Below, piece by piece: positions 42,120 to 51,385 of a DNA stretch of 53,897 bases. Position 1 is the first letter of the stretch. Every line of letters begins with the position of its first letter. Below the pieces are notes generated by a model. It had not been told where the DNA came from, searched no databases, and saw nothing but the letters and a program-made list of their open reading frames with translations. The stretch covers positions 1 to 53,897 of the forward strand of contig CAMTMX010000010.1 of assembly GCA_947073495.1 (NCBI GenBank), read 5' to 3'. The stretch comes from an uncultured Porphyromonadaceae bacterium (lineage in GTDB: Bacteria > Bacteroidota > Bacteroidia > Bacteroidales > Muribaculaceae). The translations under genes and the position numbers were made by a program.

Positions 42120-42752
42120 ATGCAAACGCATGACAAACCACAAAAGTCAATTTTTGTCAGATATGCTCTGACTTTAGCGGCTTTTATCGTTATTTCAACT
42201 TTTCCGGCATGCAAGCAGCCGGAAAAAACCAACAACGACAATAAAGTCGAAACTCAGCAACCTATCTCAGTTGCCGAAGATTTTCATGCAGACAATGACA
42301 TTGCCATGACCGTAAGAAGCATTGCCGACGCTATAAGGGTGGGGGAACCGCTTGATTCAACTGATTATGACTTTGAAGGGATATTGACAGACGGACAGGG
42401 AACTCCTTTGTATACTGACGTGCAAGGCAGCCCTGGCATATGGGTGGTCGACGTGCTTGACACTAAAAATGTGACTTTACGCAATCTGTATCTTGGAGAT
42501 TTACTTCCTAACGACCTTGAATCATATTTGCTTCAATCTCTCGGGCTCACAGAAAATCACAGGATATTATTCACCGTACATGAAGCAGTCGATGATGAGG
42601 AAACAGATATCGTAGTTTATGATTTCGACGGCGGATATATGAGATTTGAAATACGCTCAGGAATTGCACCCAATGGTCTTGAAGGGCCACTGTTGACAAT
42701 TATTATGAGTGCCGATCCCCCTGCAGGGGCCGAAACACAAAAAGAGGCGTAG
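42120..42752 (+). CDS. Small lipoprotein of unknown function
   Basis: A 210-aa protein with a basic N-region, a hydrophobic stretch (YALTLAAFIVISTFPAC) and a likely lipid-attachment Cys31 in an atypical FPAC lipobox. It is followed by a K/N/E-rich tether. The mature domain is acidic (EDFHADNDIAMTVRSIADAI, then VDVLDTKNVTLRNLYLGDLL and VHEAVDDEETDIVVYDFDGG). I recognise no family. Its last 50 bases overlap the 3' end of the convergent MBL gene, which is unusual. It has its own strong promoter. Confidence 0.7.
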   Translation: MQTHDKPQKSIFVRYALTLAAFIVISTFPACKQPEKTNNDNKVETQQPISVAEDFHADNDIAMTVRSIADAIRVGEPLDSTDYDFEGILTDGQGTPLYTDVQGSPGIWVVDVLDTKNVTLRNLYLGDLLPNDLESYLLQSLGLTENHRILFTVHEAVDDEETDIVVYDFDGGYMRFEIRSGIAPNGLEGPLLTIIMSADPPAGAETQKEA

Positions 42753-43716
42753 CCTCAAATCTCGGCAATGCCATTAATTGAACGTCTGCATTGCGGTCAT
42801 CCAGAGTGTTGCAGGCATTTCCCACTTTTTTCCCAATTTCTTCCAAAGCCCCACGGACAGCGGCAAGAGCCTTTTGCGGAGTGTTATTATCCTGTGACAA
42901 ATGGCATAGAAATATATTCTGAAGTTCAGGATTTATGATCTCTTTCAGGAATTGAGCTGTCTGCAGATTGTCAAGATGTCCGTCTTCTGTCTGAATCCTT
43001 GCCTTAAGGTATTCCGGATAACGCCCCATCTTCAACATGTAAAGATCATAATTTGCCTCGATCACAAGATAATTTGCCCGGCTCATATAGTAACGTGCCC
43101 TATCCTTAATCGCACCGAGATCAGTGGCAAGCACAAAACGACGGTCATCAAAAGATATTGAAAAACCCATATTGTCAGAGCCATCGTGAGGGACCTCAAA
43201 TGCCGTTATTTCCAGATCTCCTATCGTGAAGGGGATTTCCTTAAATATTGCCTGATGATAATCTTTCAACCGTTTTGAAATACTGTGTCGGCGCATAATG
43301 CCGTTGAGAACGCGGTTTGTGCAGAACACTTTCATGTGTTTGTGGTTGCGCACAAGTGTATAGACATATCTGACATGATCCGAATGGTCATGCGTCAGCA
43401 ACACTCCATATATTTTTGAAATGTCTATTCCATTTGACTTCAACATCCCCTCTATAACATCTGTCTTAACTCCGGCATCTATTATTATACCCCCTTTTTT
43501 GGTTCCTATATAACAACAGTTCCCACTCGACCCGGAACCCATCGAAAGATAATAGAGCAAACGGTCGGAGGGTGCTTTTTCAATCACCGGCTGAGGAATT
43601 TCAGCAGCCGCATAGATATTACGGCGTGCAGGAAGAACAGTTTTGGGCTTATCGTCTTCCCATTCCTCAAAAGGGATTGTCATTTGACCTTCAAAAGATA
43701 TTTTCCGACGCGACAT
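42703..43716 (-). CDS. MBL-fold metallo-hydrolase (YycJ/WalJ-like)
   Basis: A 337-aa metallo-beta-lactamase-fold protein with a 50-residue N-terminal extension. The core opens LLYYLSMGSGSSGNCCYIGT, and the metal site is LLTHDHSDHVRYV (His109, His111, Asp113, His114). The later FEVPHDGSDNMGFSI and LVIEANYDLYML motifs place it in the YycJ/WalJ branch, which in other bacteria is linked to double-strand DNA end processing or the WalRK regulon. No walRK genes are nearby. The C-terminal 17 codons overlap the convergent lipoprotein gene. The start at 43716 is 28 bases downstream of the methyltransferase gene stop, so the two are probably in one operon. Confidence 0.88.
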   Translation of the reverse strand: MSRRKISFEGQMTIPFEEWEDDKPKTVLPARRNIYAAAEIPQPVIEKAPSDRLLYYLSMGSGSSGNCCYIGTKKGGIIIDAGVKTDVIEGMLKSNGIDISKIYGVLLTHDHSDHVRYVYTLVRNHKHMKVFCTNRVLNGIMRRHSISKRLKDYHQAIFKEIPFTIGDLEITAFEVPHDGSDNMGFSISFDDRRFVLATDLGAIKDRARYYMSRANYLVIEANYDLYMLKMGRYPEYLKARIQTEDGHLDNLQTAQFLKEIINPELQNIFLCHLSQDNNTPQKALAAVRGALEEIGKKVGNACNTLDDRNADVQLMALPRFEATPLFVFRPLQGDRHS

Positions 43717-43744
43717 GTAATCTGGTTATTTTATTAAAGTTAAT

Positions 43745-44482
43745 TCAACGGCTACAGTTGTTACGACCGGGCACATAAATCAAAAATATGGCAGGACGTT
43801 TATCGTAATCGTATTTTGCCTGTTTCCATTTTGAAACCGGCATAGTCCGTATGGTTTCCTTTTCAGGATCTGTGATATCACATGCCACACAAAGCAATGT
43901 GTCTCCACGCAAGGATGCTGATATTGCTGCAATCATACGATTGTTGCGGTAGGGAGTCTCAATAAAGATCTGAGTCATGTCGTTCTTTTTCGACAACAAT
44001 TCCAGATCTTTCAGTTTTTTCTCCCTTTCCTTCTGCTCAATCGGAAGATAGCCGTTAAAACAAAAGCCCTGCCCGTTGAAACCGGAAGCCATGAGCGACA
44101 TAAGGATACTCGATGGTCCGACCATGGGAACAACCTTCAACCCTTCCCTCTGAGCCAGACTAACAGTAAGCGCACCGGGATCTGCCACTGCCGGACACCC
44201 CGCCTCGCTCATGACACCAACCGCTTCTCCTCTACGTAAAGGTTCGAGATATGAACTGACTTCATTCAGGTCCGTATGACGGTTGAGTTCATAGAATGTG
44301 ACTGCCCCTATGTCGAAACCGGGGTCGCACCGCTTCAGAAAACGGCGGGCGGTTCGCACATTTTCCACTATTAAATGATGCAACTGTCTGAGAATATCAA
44401 GATTTCCCTCCGGCAAAGTGTCTCGTAAAGGGGCGTTACTTATGTTGACCGGTATAAGATAAAGTGCAGCGTTAAGTTCCAT
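43745..44482 (-). CDS. Tetrapyrrole-methylase-fold SAM methyltransferase, RsmI-like paralogue
   Basis: A 245-aa protein of the RsmI (16S rRNA C1402 2'-O-methyltransferase) superfamily. It opens ALYLIPVNISNAPLRDTLPE rather than the classical LYVVATPIGNL, and has GVMSEAGCPAVADPGALTVS as the SAM-binding segment and VPMVGPSSILMSLMASGFNGQGF. The altered N-terminus suggests the second, shorter Bacteroidota paralogue rather than canonical RsmI, so I give no symbol. It is divergent from the rsmF-like gene. A -7 box (TAATTTTG on the minus strand, 44495-44488) lies only 6 bases upstream of the ATG, implying a leaderless or near-leaderless mRNA. Confidence 0.85.
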   Translation of the reverse strand: MELNAALYLIPVNISNAPLRDTLPEGNLDILRQLHHLIVENVRTARRFLKRCDPGFDIGAVTFYELNRHTDLNEVSSYLEPLRRGEAVGVMSEAGCPAVADPGALTVSLAQREGLKVVPMVGPSSILMSLMASGFNGQGFCFNGYLPIEQKEREKKLKDLELLSKKNDMTQIFIETPYRNNRMIAAISASLRGDTLLCVACDITDPEKETIRTMPVSKWKQAKYDYDKRPAIFLIYVPGRNNCSR

Positions 44483-44487
44483 ACATA

Positions 44488-44516
44488 CAAAATTACTAAA
44501 AATTTTACTACTTTTG
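44488..44516. promoter_or_regulatory. Overlapping divergent promoters for the two methyltransferase genes
   Basis: TAATTTTG on the minus strand (44495-44488) and TACTTTTG on the plus strand (44509-44516) are both exact -7 boxes, 13 bases apart back to back. The region between the genes is only 53 bases. Each polymerase would cover the other promoter, so mutual exclusion is possible. Confidence 0.55.
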
Positions 44517-44535
44517 CATAAAAAATCATTGTTTT

Positions 44536-45801
44536 ATGACACTGCCTTCCGGATTTATTGACCAGATGCGTAGTCTTCTTGGAGAGGAGACTGATAATTT
44601 CCTACATGCCATGGAATTGCCACCGGCAGTTTCAATACGCCTGAACAGACGTAAACCCGGAGCCTCTTTCCCTGAAGCAAAACCTGTGAAATGGTGCAGA
44701 TGCGGTTACTACCTCCCGCAACGTCCTGTATTTACTCTCGACCCACTGCTTCATGCAGGGGCATATTATGTGCAGGACGCATCTTCAATGATTTATCATG
44801 AAGTGGTCTGCAGGCTGTCTCAACGTCTGCAGCAAGAAGCGGATTGCTCAACCCCTCTCCCTCTCTCCCTACTTGACTTATGTGCCGCCCCGGGAGGGAA
44901 AACGACAGCAATGATCGATGCCCTCCCCGACGGATCAAGCATAGTCGCAAATGAATATGTTGCAAAAAGGGCGTCAATATTGAGGGAGAACATCGCAAAA
45001 TGGGGATATCCTGACACAGTAGTCACAAATCTTGATTCCTCAAGATTTGTTTCAAATGGCGATTCTTTTGATATAGTTGCAGTCGACGCACCATGTTCCG
45101 GGGAGGGAATGATGAGGAAAGAGGCAGAAGCGATCCGGCAATGGAGCCCTGAACTTATTGAAAATTGCGCTGCGCTTCAAAAAGAAATATTATCTAACGC
45201 GGTTGAGACAGTCAAGCCGGGCGGATATCTGATTTATTCCACTTGCACTTTCAATCGTAAAGAGAATGAGGAAAATGCTCAATTTATAGTTTCTGAACTC
45301 GGATTGGAACCGGTCGACATGAATTTCCCGGAAGAATGGGATATTCCTTCAGGAATCGGGACTGATTTGCCGGTTTATCGTTTTATGCCTCATTTAACTG
45401 AGGGTGAAGGTCTATTTCTATCAGTCTTCCGCAAACCGGGCGAATGGACACAATCAAATACCAGAAAAAAAGAGAACGCTCCATCACTAAAAAGAACCGG
45501 CGCTATCAAAAATTATAAATCCGGCAAACAGTCCCTGAAATCAGAACGGACTTCAGAAGACACGCCATCGATAGAACAGATTCTGTCTGTCGACTTCGAC
45601 CGTTCGAAGTTTCCGGAAGCCGATGTTGATCTGCAGCGTGCCCTATCATATCTTAGGAAAGAGGCTATAATTCTTTCCCCCGACATCCCTAAAGGATTGG
45701 TGATCATCACATACAAAGGGCTACCTCTCGGGATGGCAAAAAATATAGGCAGCAGAGCAAACAACCTTTATCCGAAAAACTGGCGTATCCTTATGCAATA
45801 A
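44536..45801 (+). CDS. rsmF: RsmF-like 16S rRNA (cytosine-C5) methyltransferase
   Basis: A 421-aa NOL1/NOP2/Sun-family m5C methyltransferase. The SAM site is LLDLCAAPGGKTTAMIDAL (112-130). Two catalytic cysteines follow: Cys187 in VDAPCSGEGMMRK and Cys237 in IYSTCTF. The C-terminal region (about 345-421, ILSVDFDRSKFPEADVDLQR, then LVITYKGLPLGMAKNIGSRA) is the RsmF-type tail domain. E. coli RsmF modifies C1407 of 16S rRNA; the position is assumed by analogy. A charged, low-complexity linker (about 300-345) joins the two parts. It is transcribed away from another rRNA methyltransferase relative. Confidence 0.88.
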   Translation: MTLPSGFIDQMRSLLGEETDNFLHAMELPPAVSIRLNRRKPGASFPEAKPVKWCRCGYYLPQRPVFTLDPLLHAGAYYVQDASSMIYHEVVCRLSQRLQQEADCSTPLPLSLLDLCAAPGGKTTAMIDALPDGSSIVANEYVAKRASILRENIAKWGYPDTVVTNLDSSRFVSNGDSFDIVAVDAPCSGEGMMRKEAEAIRQWSPELIENCAALQKEILSNAVETVKPGGYLIYSTCTFNRKENEENAQFIVSELGLEPVDMNFPEEWDIPSGIGTDLPVYRFMPHLTEGEGLFLSVFRKPGEWTQSNTRKKENAPSLKRTGAIKNYKSGKQSLKSERTSEDTPSIEQILSVDFDRSKFPEADVDLQRALSYLRKEAIILSPDIPKGLVIITYKGLPLGMAKNIGSRANNLYPKNWRILMQ

Positions 45802-45884
45802 TCCCAAGAATGATTGCAATTTCAAAACAGGATAGTGGTTTTCCCGTTATAAATATTAGATATCAATAACTAAAAAAAATATAT

Positions 45885-46103
45885 ATGCAATTCAAAACAA
45901 ATGCAAAGTGTGAAGGATGTTCATCCACGATACTGAAAGCAGTGAGAAACCGTTTCCCAAATGAAGAATGGAGCCTTGACCTCTCGACCGCCGACAAAGT
46001 GCTTGAATGTCATGGTGTGCCCGAAAACAGCGAAATGGCGGCACAAGTTGTCAAAACAATTGAAGAAACCGGATTCAAAGGATCCTGGATCCAGAATGCC
46101 TGA
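45885..46103 (+). CDS. Small heavy-metal-associated (HMA) domain protein
   Basis: A 72-aa single-domain protein with the HMA fold pattern. The metal-binding CxxC is at Cys9 and Cys12 (NAKCEGCSSTI), followed by a beta-alpha-beta repeat and a C-terminal IEETGFKGSWI that matches the end of copper chaperones. The usual M-T/H-C-x-x-C is N-A-K-C-E-G-C here. It may carry copper or another soft metal. It is 7 bases from the ABC ATPase gene, so the two are co-transcribed, but no P-type ATPase is nearby. Confidence 0.85.
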   Translation: MQFKTNAKCEGCSSTILKAVRNRFPNEEWSLDLSTADKVLECHGVPENSEMAAQVVKTIEETGFKGSWIQNA

Positions 46104-46110
46104 TTAAAAT

Positions 46111-46794
46111 ATGATAGAAATCAGGAATGTCACCAAATCATACGGTCCGCTGACCGTGCTTCACGACATCACTCTTAATATTCCGGAAAAGGAAATCATG
46201 GCTATTGTCGGACCTTCCGGAGCAGGCAAAACCACCTTGCTACAGATAGCCGGCTCTCTTGACCACCCTGATTCAGGGAGTGTTTTTTTCGACAATACTG
46301 ATATTTTCAAACTAAAAGACAAGAAACTTTCGGAATTTAGAAACCGGAACATAGGTTTCGTTTTCCAATTCCATCAGCTTCTTCCCGAATTTTCGGCATT
46401 GGAAAATGTGGCTATGCCCGCACTTATAGCCGGCAGAAAAAAGAAACAGGCTTTCGAAGAGGCAAGGGTACTTCTTGATATGCTTGGGCTTGGAGCCCGT
46501 ACGGAGCACAAACCGGCACAGCTGTCGGGAGGTGAAAAACAACGCGCTGCAATTGCCCGCGCGCTGATCAACAAACCTCGCGTTGTATTTGCCGACGAAC
46601 CCACGGGAAGCCTTGATTCTCATAACCGTGATGAGATTCAGGGAATCATTGCATCTTTACGCGACACCATGCAACAGACTTTCGTAATCGTCACTCATGA
46701 TCCCTGCATCGCTTCTATAGCAGACCGCAAAGTGACAATGGAAGACGGGAGAATCACAGGGGAGACTATTGCGGAAGTTAAAAATTTTGTTTAA
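46111..46794 (+). CDS. lolD: ABC transporter ATP-binding protein, LolD-like
   Basis: A 227-aa ABC ATPase with Walker A GPSGAGKTT (34-42), a Q-loop in FVFQFHQLLPEFSALENV, the signature LSGGEKQR (138-145) and Walker B VVFADEPTGSLDS (158-170). The LLPEFSALENV...P motif and the length fit the LolD/MacB-type ATPases, which power lipoprotein release or substrate efflux by a separate FtsX-like permease. No permease gene is adjacent, so the partner and the lolD symbol are tentative. Confidence 0.82.
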   Translation: MIEIRNVTKSYGPLTVLHDITLNIPEKEIMAIVGPSGAGKTTLLQIAGSLDHPDSGSVFFDNTDIFKLKDKKLSEFRNRNIGFVFQFHQLLPEFSALENVAMPALIAGRKKKQAFEEARVLLDMLGLGARTEHKPAQLSGGEKQRAAIARALINKPRVVFADEPTGSLDSHNRDEIQGIIASLRDTMQQTFVIVTHDPCIASIADRKVTMEDGRITGETIAEVKNFV

Positions 46795-46881
46795 TTTCGC
46801 ATTGACAATAATTTCCAAAATAATTCACAACCCGCAGACATGCAAGCAATGTGTGTTTGCGGATATTAATCAAACAAAAAA

Positions 46882-47184
46882 ATGGCAACACCAGAAAATA
46901 ATCAAAACAAAAATCAACTTCAGATTCAGCTCCGTCCCGAAATGGCTGACGGCAAATACAGCAACCTCGCCATGATCGGTCACGGCCCCAACGAATTTCT
47001 AATCGACTTCATATTCGCAGCCCCCGGCATGCCTCAGGCTCCGGTAGTCAGCCGTGTGATCATGAGCCCGGAAAACGCAAAGCAGCTCATGTTCGCCATC
47101 ACTGACAATGTAAAAAAATATGAGGCTCAGTTCGGCGAGATCCAGCCTCGCGGCGGCAAGAACAACGTCATAGGAAATAACTGA
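46882..47184 (+). CDS. DUF3467 family protein
   Basis: A 100-aa protein matching DUF3467: QIQLRPEMADGKYSNLAMIG, PNEFLIDFIFAAPG, PVVSRVIMSPENAKQLMFAI and YEAQFGEI. The family is common in Bacteroidota and some other phyla and is of unknown function, without signal or membrane segments. A near-consensus -7 box (TAATTTCG, 46792-46799) overlaps the end of the preceding ABC gene. A GC-rich terminator follows directly. Confidence 0.85.
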   Translation: MATPENNQNKNQLQIQLRPEMADGKYSNLAMIGHGPNEFLIDFIFAAPGMPQAPVVSRVIMSPENAKQLMFAITDNVKKYEAQFGEIQPRGGKNNVIGNN

Positions 47185-47194
47185 CTATAATGTA

Positions 47195-47223
47195 TCGCGG
47201 GCTCGAAAATCAAGAGCCCGCGA
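47195..47223 (+). terminator. Terminator downstream of DUF3467
   Basis: TCGCGGGCTC (47195-47204) pairs perfectly with GAGCCCGCGA (47214-47223) around GAAAATCAA, followed by ATTTAAT. It ends 15 bases before the cysS start, so cysS may depend on readthrough or an internal promoter. Confidence 0.8.
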
Positions 47224-47238
47224 ATTTAATCAACAACA

Positions 47239-48714
47239 ATGGACAATAACCTTTACCTTTACAATTCGCTCACGCGCATCAAGCAGCCTTTCAAGCCACT
47301 CCATGAGGGACACGTGGGCATGTATGTGTGCGGGCCTACTGTATATGGCGACGCACATCTTGGACACGCGCGTCCTGCTATAACATTCGACGTTCTTTTC
47401 CGATATCTTCGCCACTTAGGGTATAAGGTGAGATACGTTCGCAACATCACCGATGTCGGCCACCTCGAACACGATGCCGACTCAGGAGAAGATAAAATTG
47501 CGAAAAAGGCACGGCTTGAACAACTTGAGCCTATGGAGGTGGTGCAGCTTTATCTCAACCGCTACCATCACGACATGGAAGCCCTGAACGTACTTCCTCC
47601 GAGTATCGAGCCTCATGCCTCAGGACATATTATCGAGCAGATAGAATATGTAAAAAAGATTCTTGACGCCGGATATGCCTATGAAAGCAACGGATCAGTC
47701 TATTTTGATGTTGAGAAATATAATCGCGACCACCGCTACGGAAAACTATCGGGAAGAAACATAGAAGACCTTCTCTCCACCACCCGCGCGCTTGACGGTC
47801 AGGAAGAAAAGCGCAATCCTCTTGATTTCGCTCTTTGGAAAAAGGCTTCCCCTGAACACATCATGCACTGGCCTTCTCCCTGGAGCGAGGGTTTCCCCGG
47901 ATGGCATCTTGAATGTTCCACTATGGGCGAAAAATATCTCGGCGATACTTTCGACATTCATGGAGGCGGTCTTGACCTTCTTTTCCCTCATCACGAATGT
48001 GAAATCGCTCAAAGCGTGGCAGCGCAAGGTCATGAGGCGGTGAGGTATTGGGTACACAACAACATGATCACCATCAACGGCAAAAAGATGGGCAAGAGTT
48101 ATAATAATTTTATAACCCTTGAGCAGTTCTTCGATGGCAGCCATCCCCTTTTGGAGCAAGCATACACCCCGATGGTGATCCGCTTTTTTATTCTCCAGGC
48201 ACAATATCGTTCCACGGTGGATTTCTCCAATGCCGCCCTGCAGGCAGCAGAAAAGGCTCTTCAAAAGATTTCTGACGGCTACCGACGTCTCCAGAATCTT
48301 TTGCCTGCGGAGAAATCAACAATTGAAGTCCCCGATTTCTTAAATGCCTGCTATGAAGCGATGGACGATGACCTTAACACTCCTCAGGTAATCGCACAGC
48401 TTTTTGAGGCTTGTAAAATCATCAATTCCGCATCCGACGGATCCATAAAGCTTTCTCAAGACGACATATCCAGACTCCGACATTTGTTTGACGTTTTCCT
48501 CGTGGATATTCTTGGGGTTCGTGTTGGTTCGGAAGTAGAAAACACAGGTGCCTCTAAAGCTTATGAAGGCGCTGTAGACCTTCTGATGGAGATACGTAAA
48601 AATGCAAAGGCTCAGAAAGACTGGGCAACCTCAGACCTTATCCGTGATAAACTCGCGGCTCTCGGTTTTGATGTAAAAGACACCAAAAACGGTGTTGAGT
48701 GGAGCATTAGATAA
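47239..48714 (+). CDS. cysS: Cysteinyl-tRNA synthetase
   Basis: This class I enzyme charges tRNA-Cys. The 491-aa protein has [19 protein letters not shown] at 29-47, where Cys31 is a zinc ligand and HLGH the first signature. The zinc site continues with [10 protein letters not shown] and [11 protein letters not shown]. The second signature [13 protein letters not shown] is the KMSKS-type loop. A C-terminal helical domain follows. Length and motifs are standard. A strong terminator follows 24 bases after the stop. Confidence 0.97.
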   Translation: MDNNLYLYNSLTRIKQPFKPLHEGHVGMYVCGPTVYGDAHLGHARPAITFDVLFRYLRHLGYKVRYVRNITDVGHLEHDADSGEDKIAKKARLEQLEPMEVVQLYLNRYHHDMEALNVLPPSIEPHASGHIIEQIEYVKKILDAGYAYESNGSVYFDVEKYNRDHRYGKLSGRNIEDLLSTTRALDGQEEKRNPLDFALWKKASPEHIMHWPSPWSEGFPGWHLECSTMGEKYLGDTFDIHGGGLDLLFPHHECEIAQSVAAQGHEAVRYWVHNNMITINGKKMGKSYNNFITLEQFFDGSHPLLEQAYTPMVIRFFILQAQYRSTVDFSNAALQAAEKALQKISDGYRRLQNLLPAEKSTIEVPDFLNACYEAMDDDLNTPQVIAQLFEACKIINSASDGSIKLSQDDISRLRHLFDVFLVDILGVRVGSEVENTGASKAYEGAVDLLMEIRKNAKAQKDWATSDLIRDKLAALGFDVKDTKNGVEWSIR

Positions 48715-48738
48715 TTGATAATTATCTGATTACATCAC

Positions 48739-48778
48739 ATAATAAAAGGAACGACCTTTCGGTCGTTCCTTTTATTAT
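48739..48778 (+). terminator. Terminator downstream of cysS
   Basis: An 18-bp perfect stem (48739-48756 with 48761-48778) with core GGAACGACC / GGTCGTTCC, loop TTTC, and TTTTATTAT on the 3' arm as U-tract. The inverse arm also gives a T-rich end toward ispG, but ispG ends 80 bases away. Confidence 0.92.
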
Positions 48779-48858
48779 ATACTTGTTAATGTTATTATTC
48801 ATTGAGAGTATGTTTACTTTTGGCATAAGTTAAATCCAAACATTCTCTTAATTTATTT

Positions 48859-50478
48859 CTATTTCTCATTAATTAGAGCCAAAAGTTCTTCTATCGCATT
48901 TTCTGATGGTATATTTTTCTTAACCAATGTCTTCCCCCTATAAAGGCTCACTTTCCCGGGACCGGCTCCAACATAGCCATAATCGGCATCAGCCATTTCT
49001 CCCGGTCCGTTGACAATGCAACCCATCACTCCTATTTTCAACCCTTTCAATCCCTGCGTGGCATCTTTCACTTCCTTCAATGTTTTCTGAAGATCAAATA
49101 ATGTTCTTCCACAACTGGGACATGCTATATATTCTGTTTTGCTTATTCTCAAGCGTACAGCCTGAAGCAAACCTAATGCCACTGAATAAATATCATCATG
49201 AGAGAATGCCGGAGCGTCTATATAAATACCGGCACCGTAACCGCCAAGCAAAAGCGGACCAAAGTCTGCACCGGATTTAATCTGTAGGTCTTCTATATCC
49301 ACATCATCATAAGCCATATGAATAATCACAGGATTTTTACCACCCATCGCAACAAAACGGTCTATCCAGGACGCAATCTCACCGGGACGGTTGACATTAT
49401 CCGAATGAACCACAACAGGTATTTCATCATCAAACAATACCGGATCTACAGCTGCGTCCACGATATGCCATGCACCGGGGATTGAAGGGAAATCAAATCC
49501 TACAACCAGAGGATAATTCACGTTTTCAAAACCGGGGACCGAGACTGCTTTCTCACGGCTCTTCCCTTCAACTATTTCACATGGCTCGACAACCGCGGCA
49601 TGACCTTCACGGAGGCATATATAATCTCTCAATTTACAAGCCACAGGAATTTCATTCTCAGGATCTTCCGTCAATGAAACCCGGATGGTATCCCCAAGAC
49701 CTTCACCAAGTAGAGTCCCGATTCCTACCGCACTCTTTATCCTTCCGTCTTCTCCATCTCCGGCTTCAGTCACTCCAAGATGAAGCGGAAATCTCATACC
49801 CTCATCCATCATCTTTTTGTCAAGCAGCCTGACTGTCTCAACCATAACAACTACATTGGAAGCCTTTATAGAAATGACAATATTATCGAATTTCTCTTCC
49901 TTACATACCCGGAGAAACTCCAACACCGATTCAACCATACCTTCCGGCGTGTCGCCATATCTGCTCATGATTCTGTCTGACAAAGAGCCATGATTCACTC
50001 CAAGCCTGACTGCAGTGTCATGTTGTTTGCAGATATTTAGAAACGGCACGAGAGTTTCCCGTATTTTTTTGACTTCCTCTGCATATTCTAAATCCGTAAA
50101 ATTCAATTTTTTGAACGTACGGGCGGCGTCTACAAAATTACCTGGATTGATTCTTACCTTTTCACAAGTTGTAGCTGCCTTAAATGCCGCATTAGGATTG
50201 AAATGAACATCCGCCACCAAAGGCACACTGCAGCCCGCCGCATCAAGACCTTTTCTGATTTCTGCCATATTTTCCGCCTCGCGTACCCCTTGGGTAGTCA
50301 GACGGACAATCTCACCACCGGCTTCTGCTATGCGCAATGCTTGCGCCACACTCCCTTCCGTATCAAGAGTGGAAGTGTTATTCATCGACTGAATACGGAT
50401 GGGGTTGTCTCCCCCTATATTAACGTTTCCTGCGTGAGCCACACTGCTTTCACGTCTTTTATAATTGTATATGCTCAT
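48859..50478 (-). CDS. ispG: 4-hydroxy-3-methylbut-2-enyl diphosphate synthase
   Basis: This [4Fe-4S] enzyme performs the penultimate step of the MEP isoprenoid pathway, converting ME-cPP to HMBPP. The 539-aa protein starts NIGGDNPIRIQSMNNTSTLD at 21-40 and has the TIM barrel with ADVHFNPNAA and VRINPGN motifs. The cluster ligands are in YIACPSCGRTLFDLQ and GVMGCIVNGPGEMADADYGY near the C-terminus. An insert of about 150 residues between barrel and Fe-S domain marks the long, Bacteroidota/plant-type IspG, compared with about 370 aa in E. coli. It stands alone. Confidence 0.96.
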   Translation of the reverse strand: MSIYNYKRRESSVAHAGNVNIGGDNPIRIQSMNNTSTLDTEGSVAQALRIAEAGGEIVRLTTQGVREAENMAEIRKGLDAAGCSVPLVADVHFNPNAAFKAATTCEKVRINPGNFVDAARTFKKLNFTDLEYAEEVKKIRETLVPFLNICKQHDTAVRLGVNHGSLSDRIMSRYGDTPEGMVESVLEFLRVCKEEKFDNIVISIKASNVVVMVETVRLLDKKMMDEGMRFPLHLGVTEAGDGEDGRIKSAVGIGTLLGEGLGDTIRVSLTEDPENEIPVACKLRDYICLREGHAAVVEPCEIVEGKSREKAVSVPGFENVNYPLVVGFDFPSIPGAWHIVDAAVDPVLFDDEIPVVVHSDNVNRPGEIASWIDRFVAMGGKNPVIIHMAYDDVDIEDLQIKSGADFGPLLLGGYGAGIYIDAPAFSHDDIYSVALGLLQAVRLRISKTEYIACPSCGRTLFDLQKTLKEVKDATQGLKGLKIGVMGCIVNGPGEMADADYGYVGAGPGKVSLYRGKTLVKKNIPSENAIEELLALINEK

Positions 50479-50525
50479 TATTGTTGTCTAATTGTAGTTT
50501 TTGGGAATCAACTTCAATTGTCAGG

Positions 50526-51350
50526 TCATTTGATCATTGTCAAGAAGAAAACACAGCAAAACCCTACTGCATAGCCGGCGAGCACTTGCCATATGGTGTG
50601 TCTGCCAAGCCAGACACGGGCAGACCCGAGCAATCCTGCAAGAACAATGGTCAGCAATAGCCAAAAGAATATATCAGGCTCCGCAGATCCGTCTTTTGCA
50701 ATCCTGATAAGCAGTGCCACCACACCGGCAATTCCCGCCGCATGAGCGGATATCTTCCATTTATAGTTTATAATAAGATTTATCAAGGCGGCAATGCCTC
50801 CTCCGGCGAAGAAAAGAGAAAGCCATTGGGGTGCACCCTTGACATGCATAAACCAGGCTGTAACTCCAAAACATACTATTGAAATGATGTATGGAATCAA
50901 TCTCTCCTTTTGTCTGTTGAGCCCGAGATCTTCCACAACGCCCATCTTCTTAAGAAGTCCGATCAAAATCATAGGGATCAACACATTTATGCCTGCCACA
51001 ATCAATGTAAACACAACCCTCATACCCATAGGTGCCACATCAAGTATTGAAAGCCCGAATGCCAGGATGAGCCCATATACAGGCATCAGCAAAGGCACCA
51101 ATAGCCACGAAAGAAAGTGGGAGACTCCTGTGACAACTTTCTCAGCCGGGGGCTCGTCATCATCCTTATTCTTGTTATTTTTATGTTGCACGAAACATTC
51201 TGTTTCCGGTTTCAGCTCCGATGATTCAGGCGAAGATAGGGCTTGGTCACCAAAAAGACCACCCTCTCTCTTATTGAGACTGAATTCATCATCCCCTCTC
51301 CCGTCTGGAGATGGCACTTCAGGATAATATGATGACGTATCAATCGGCAT
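50526..51350 (-). CDS. PAP2-like integral membrane protein
   Basis: The ATG at 51350 is chosen. An in-frame TTG at 51389 would overlap the RluA-family stop and extend the frame. The first 80 of 274 residues are polar and Pro/Ser/Glu-rich, then about six membrane helices follow. Residual PAP2 phosphatase motifs are RQKERLIP (for K-x6-R-P), ISAHAAG (for P-S-G-H) and SARVWLGRHTIWQ (for S-R-x5-H-x3-D, with Gln in place of Asp). The site is therefore atypical, so lipid-phosphate phosphatase activity is uncertain. Bacteroidales homologues are usually labelled PAP2. It is probably co-transcribed with the upstream RluA-family gene. Confidence 0.75.
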   Translation of the reverse strand: MPIDTSSYYPEVPSPDGRGDDEFSLNKREGGLFGDQALSSPESSELKPETECFVQHKNNKNKDDDEPPAEKVVTGVSHFLSWLLVPLLMPVYGLILAFGLSILDVAPMGMRVVFTLIVAGINVLIPMILIGLLKKMGVVEDLGLNRQKERLIPYIISIVCFGVTAWFMHVKGAPQWLSLFFAGGGIAALINLIINYKWKISAHAAGIAGVVALLIRIAKDGSAEPDIFFWLLLTIVLAGLLGSARVWLGRHTIWQVLAGYAVGFCCVFFLTMIK

Positions 51351-51385
51351 AACTTTCTTTATTTTCAATATTATATGACCATAAG

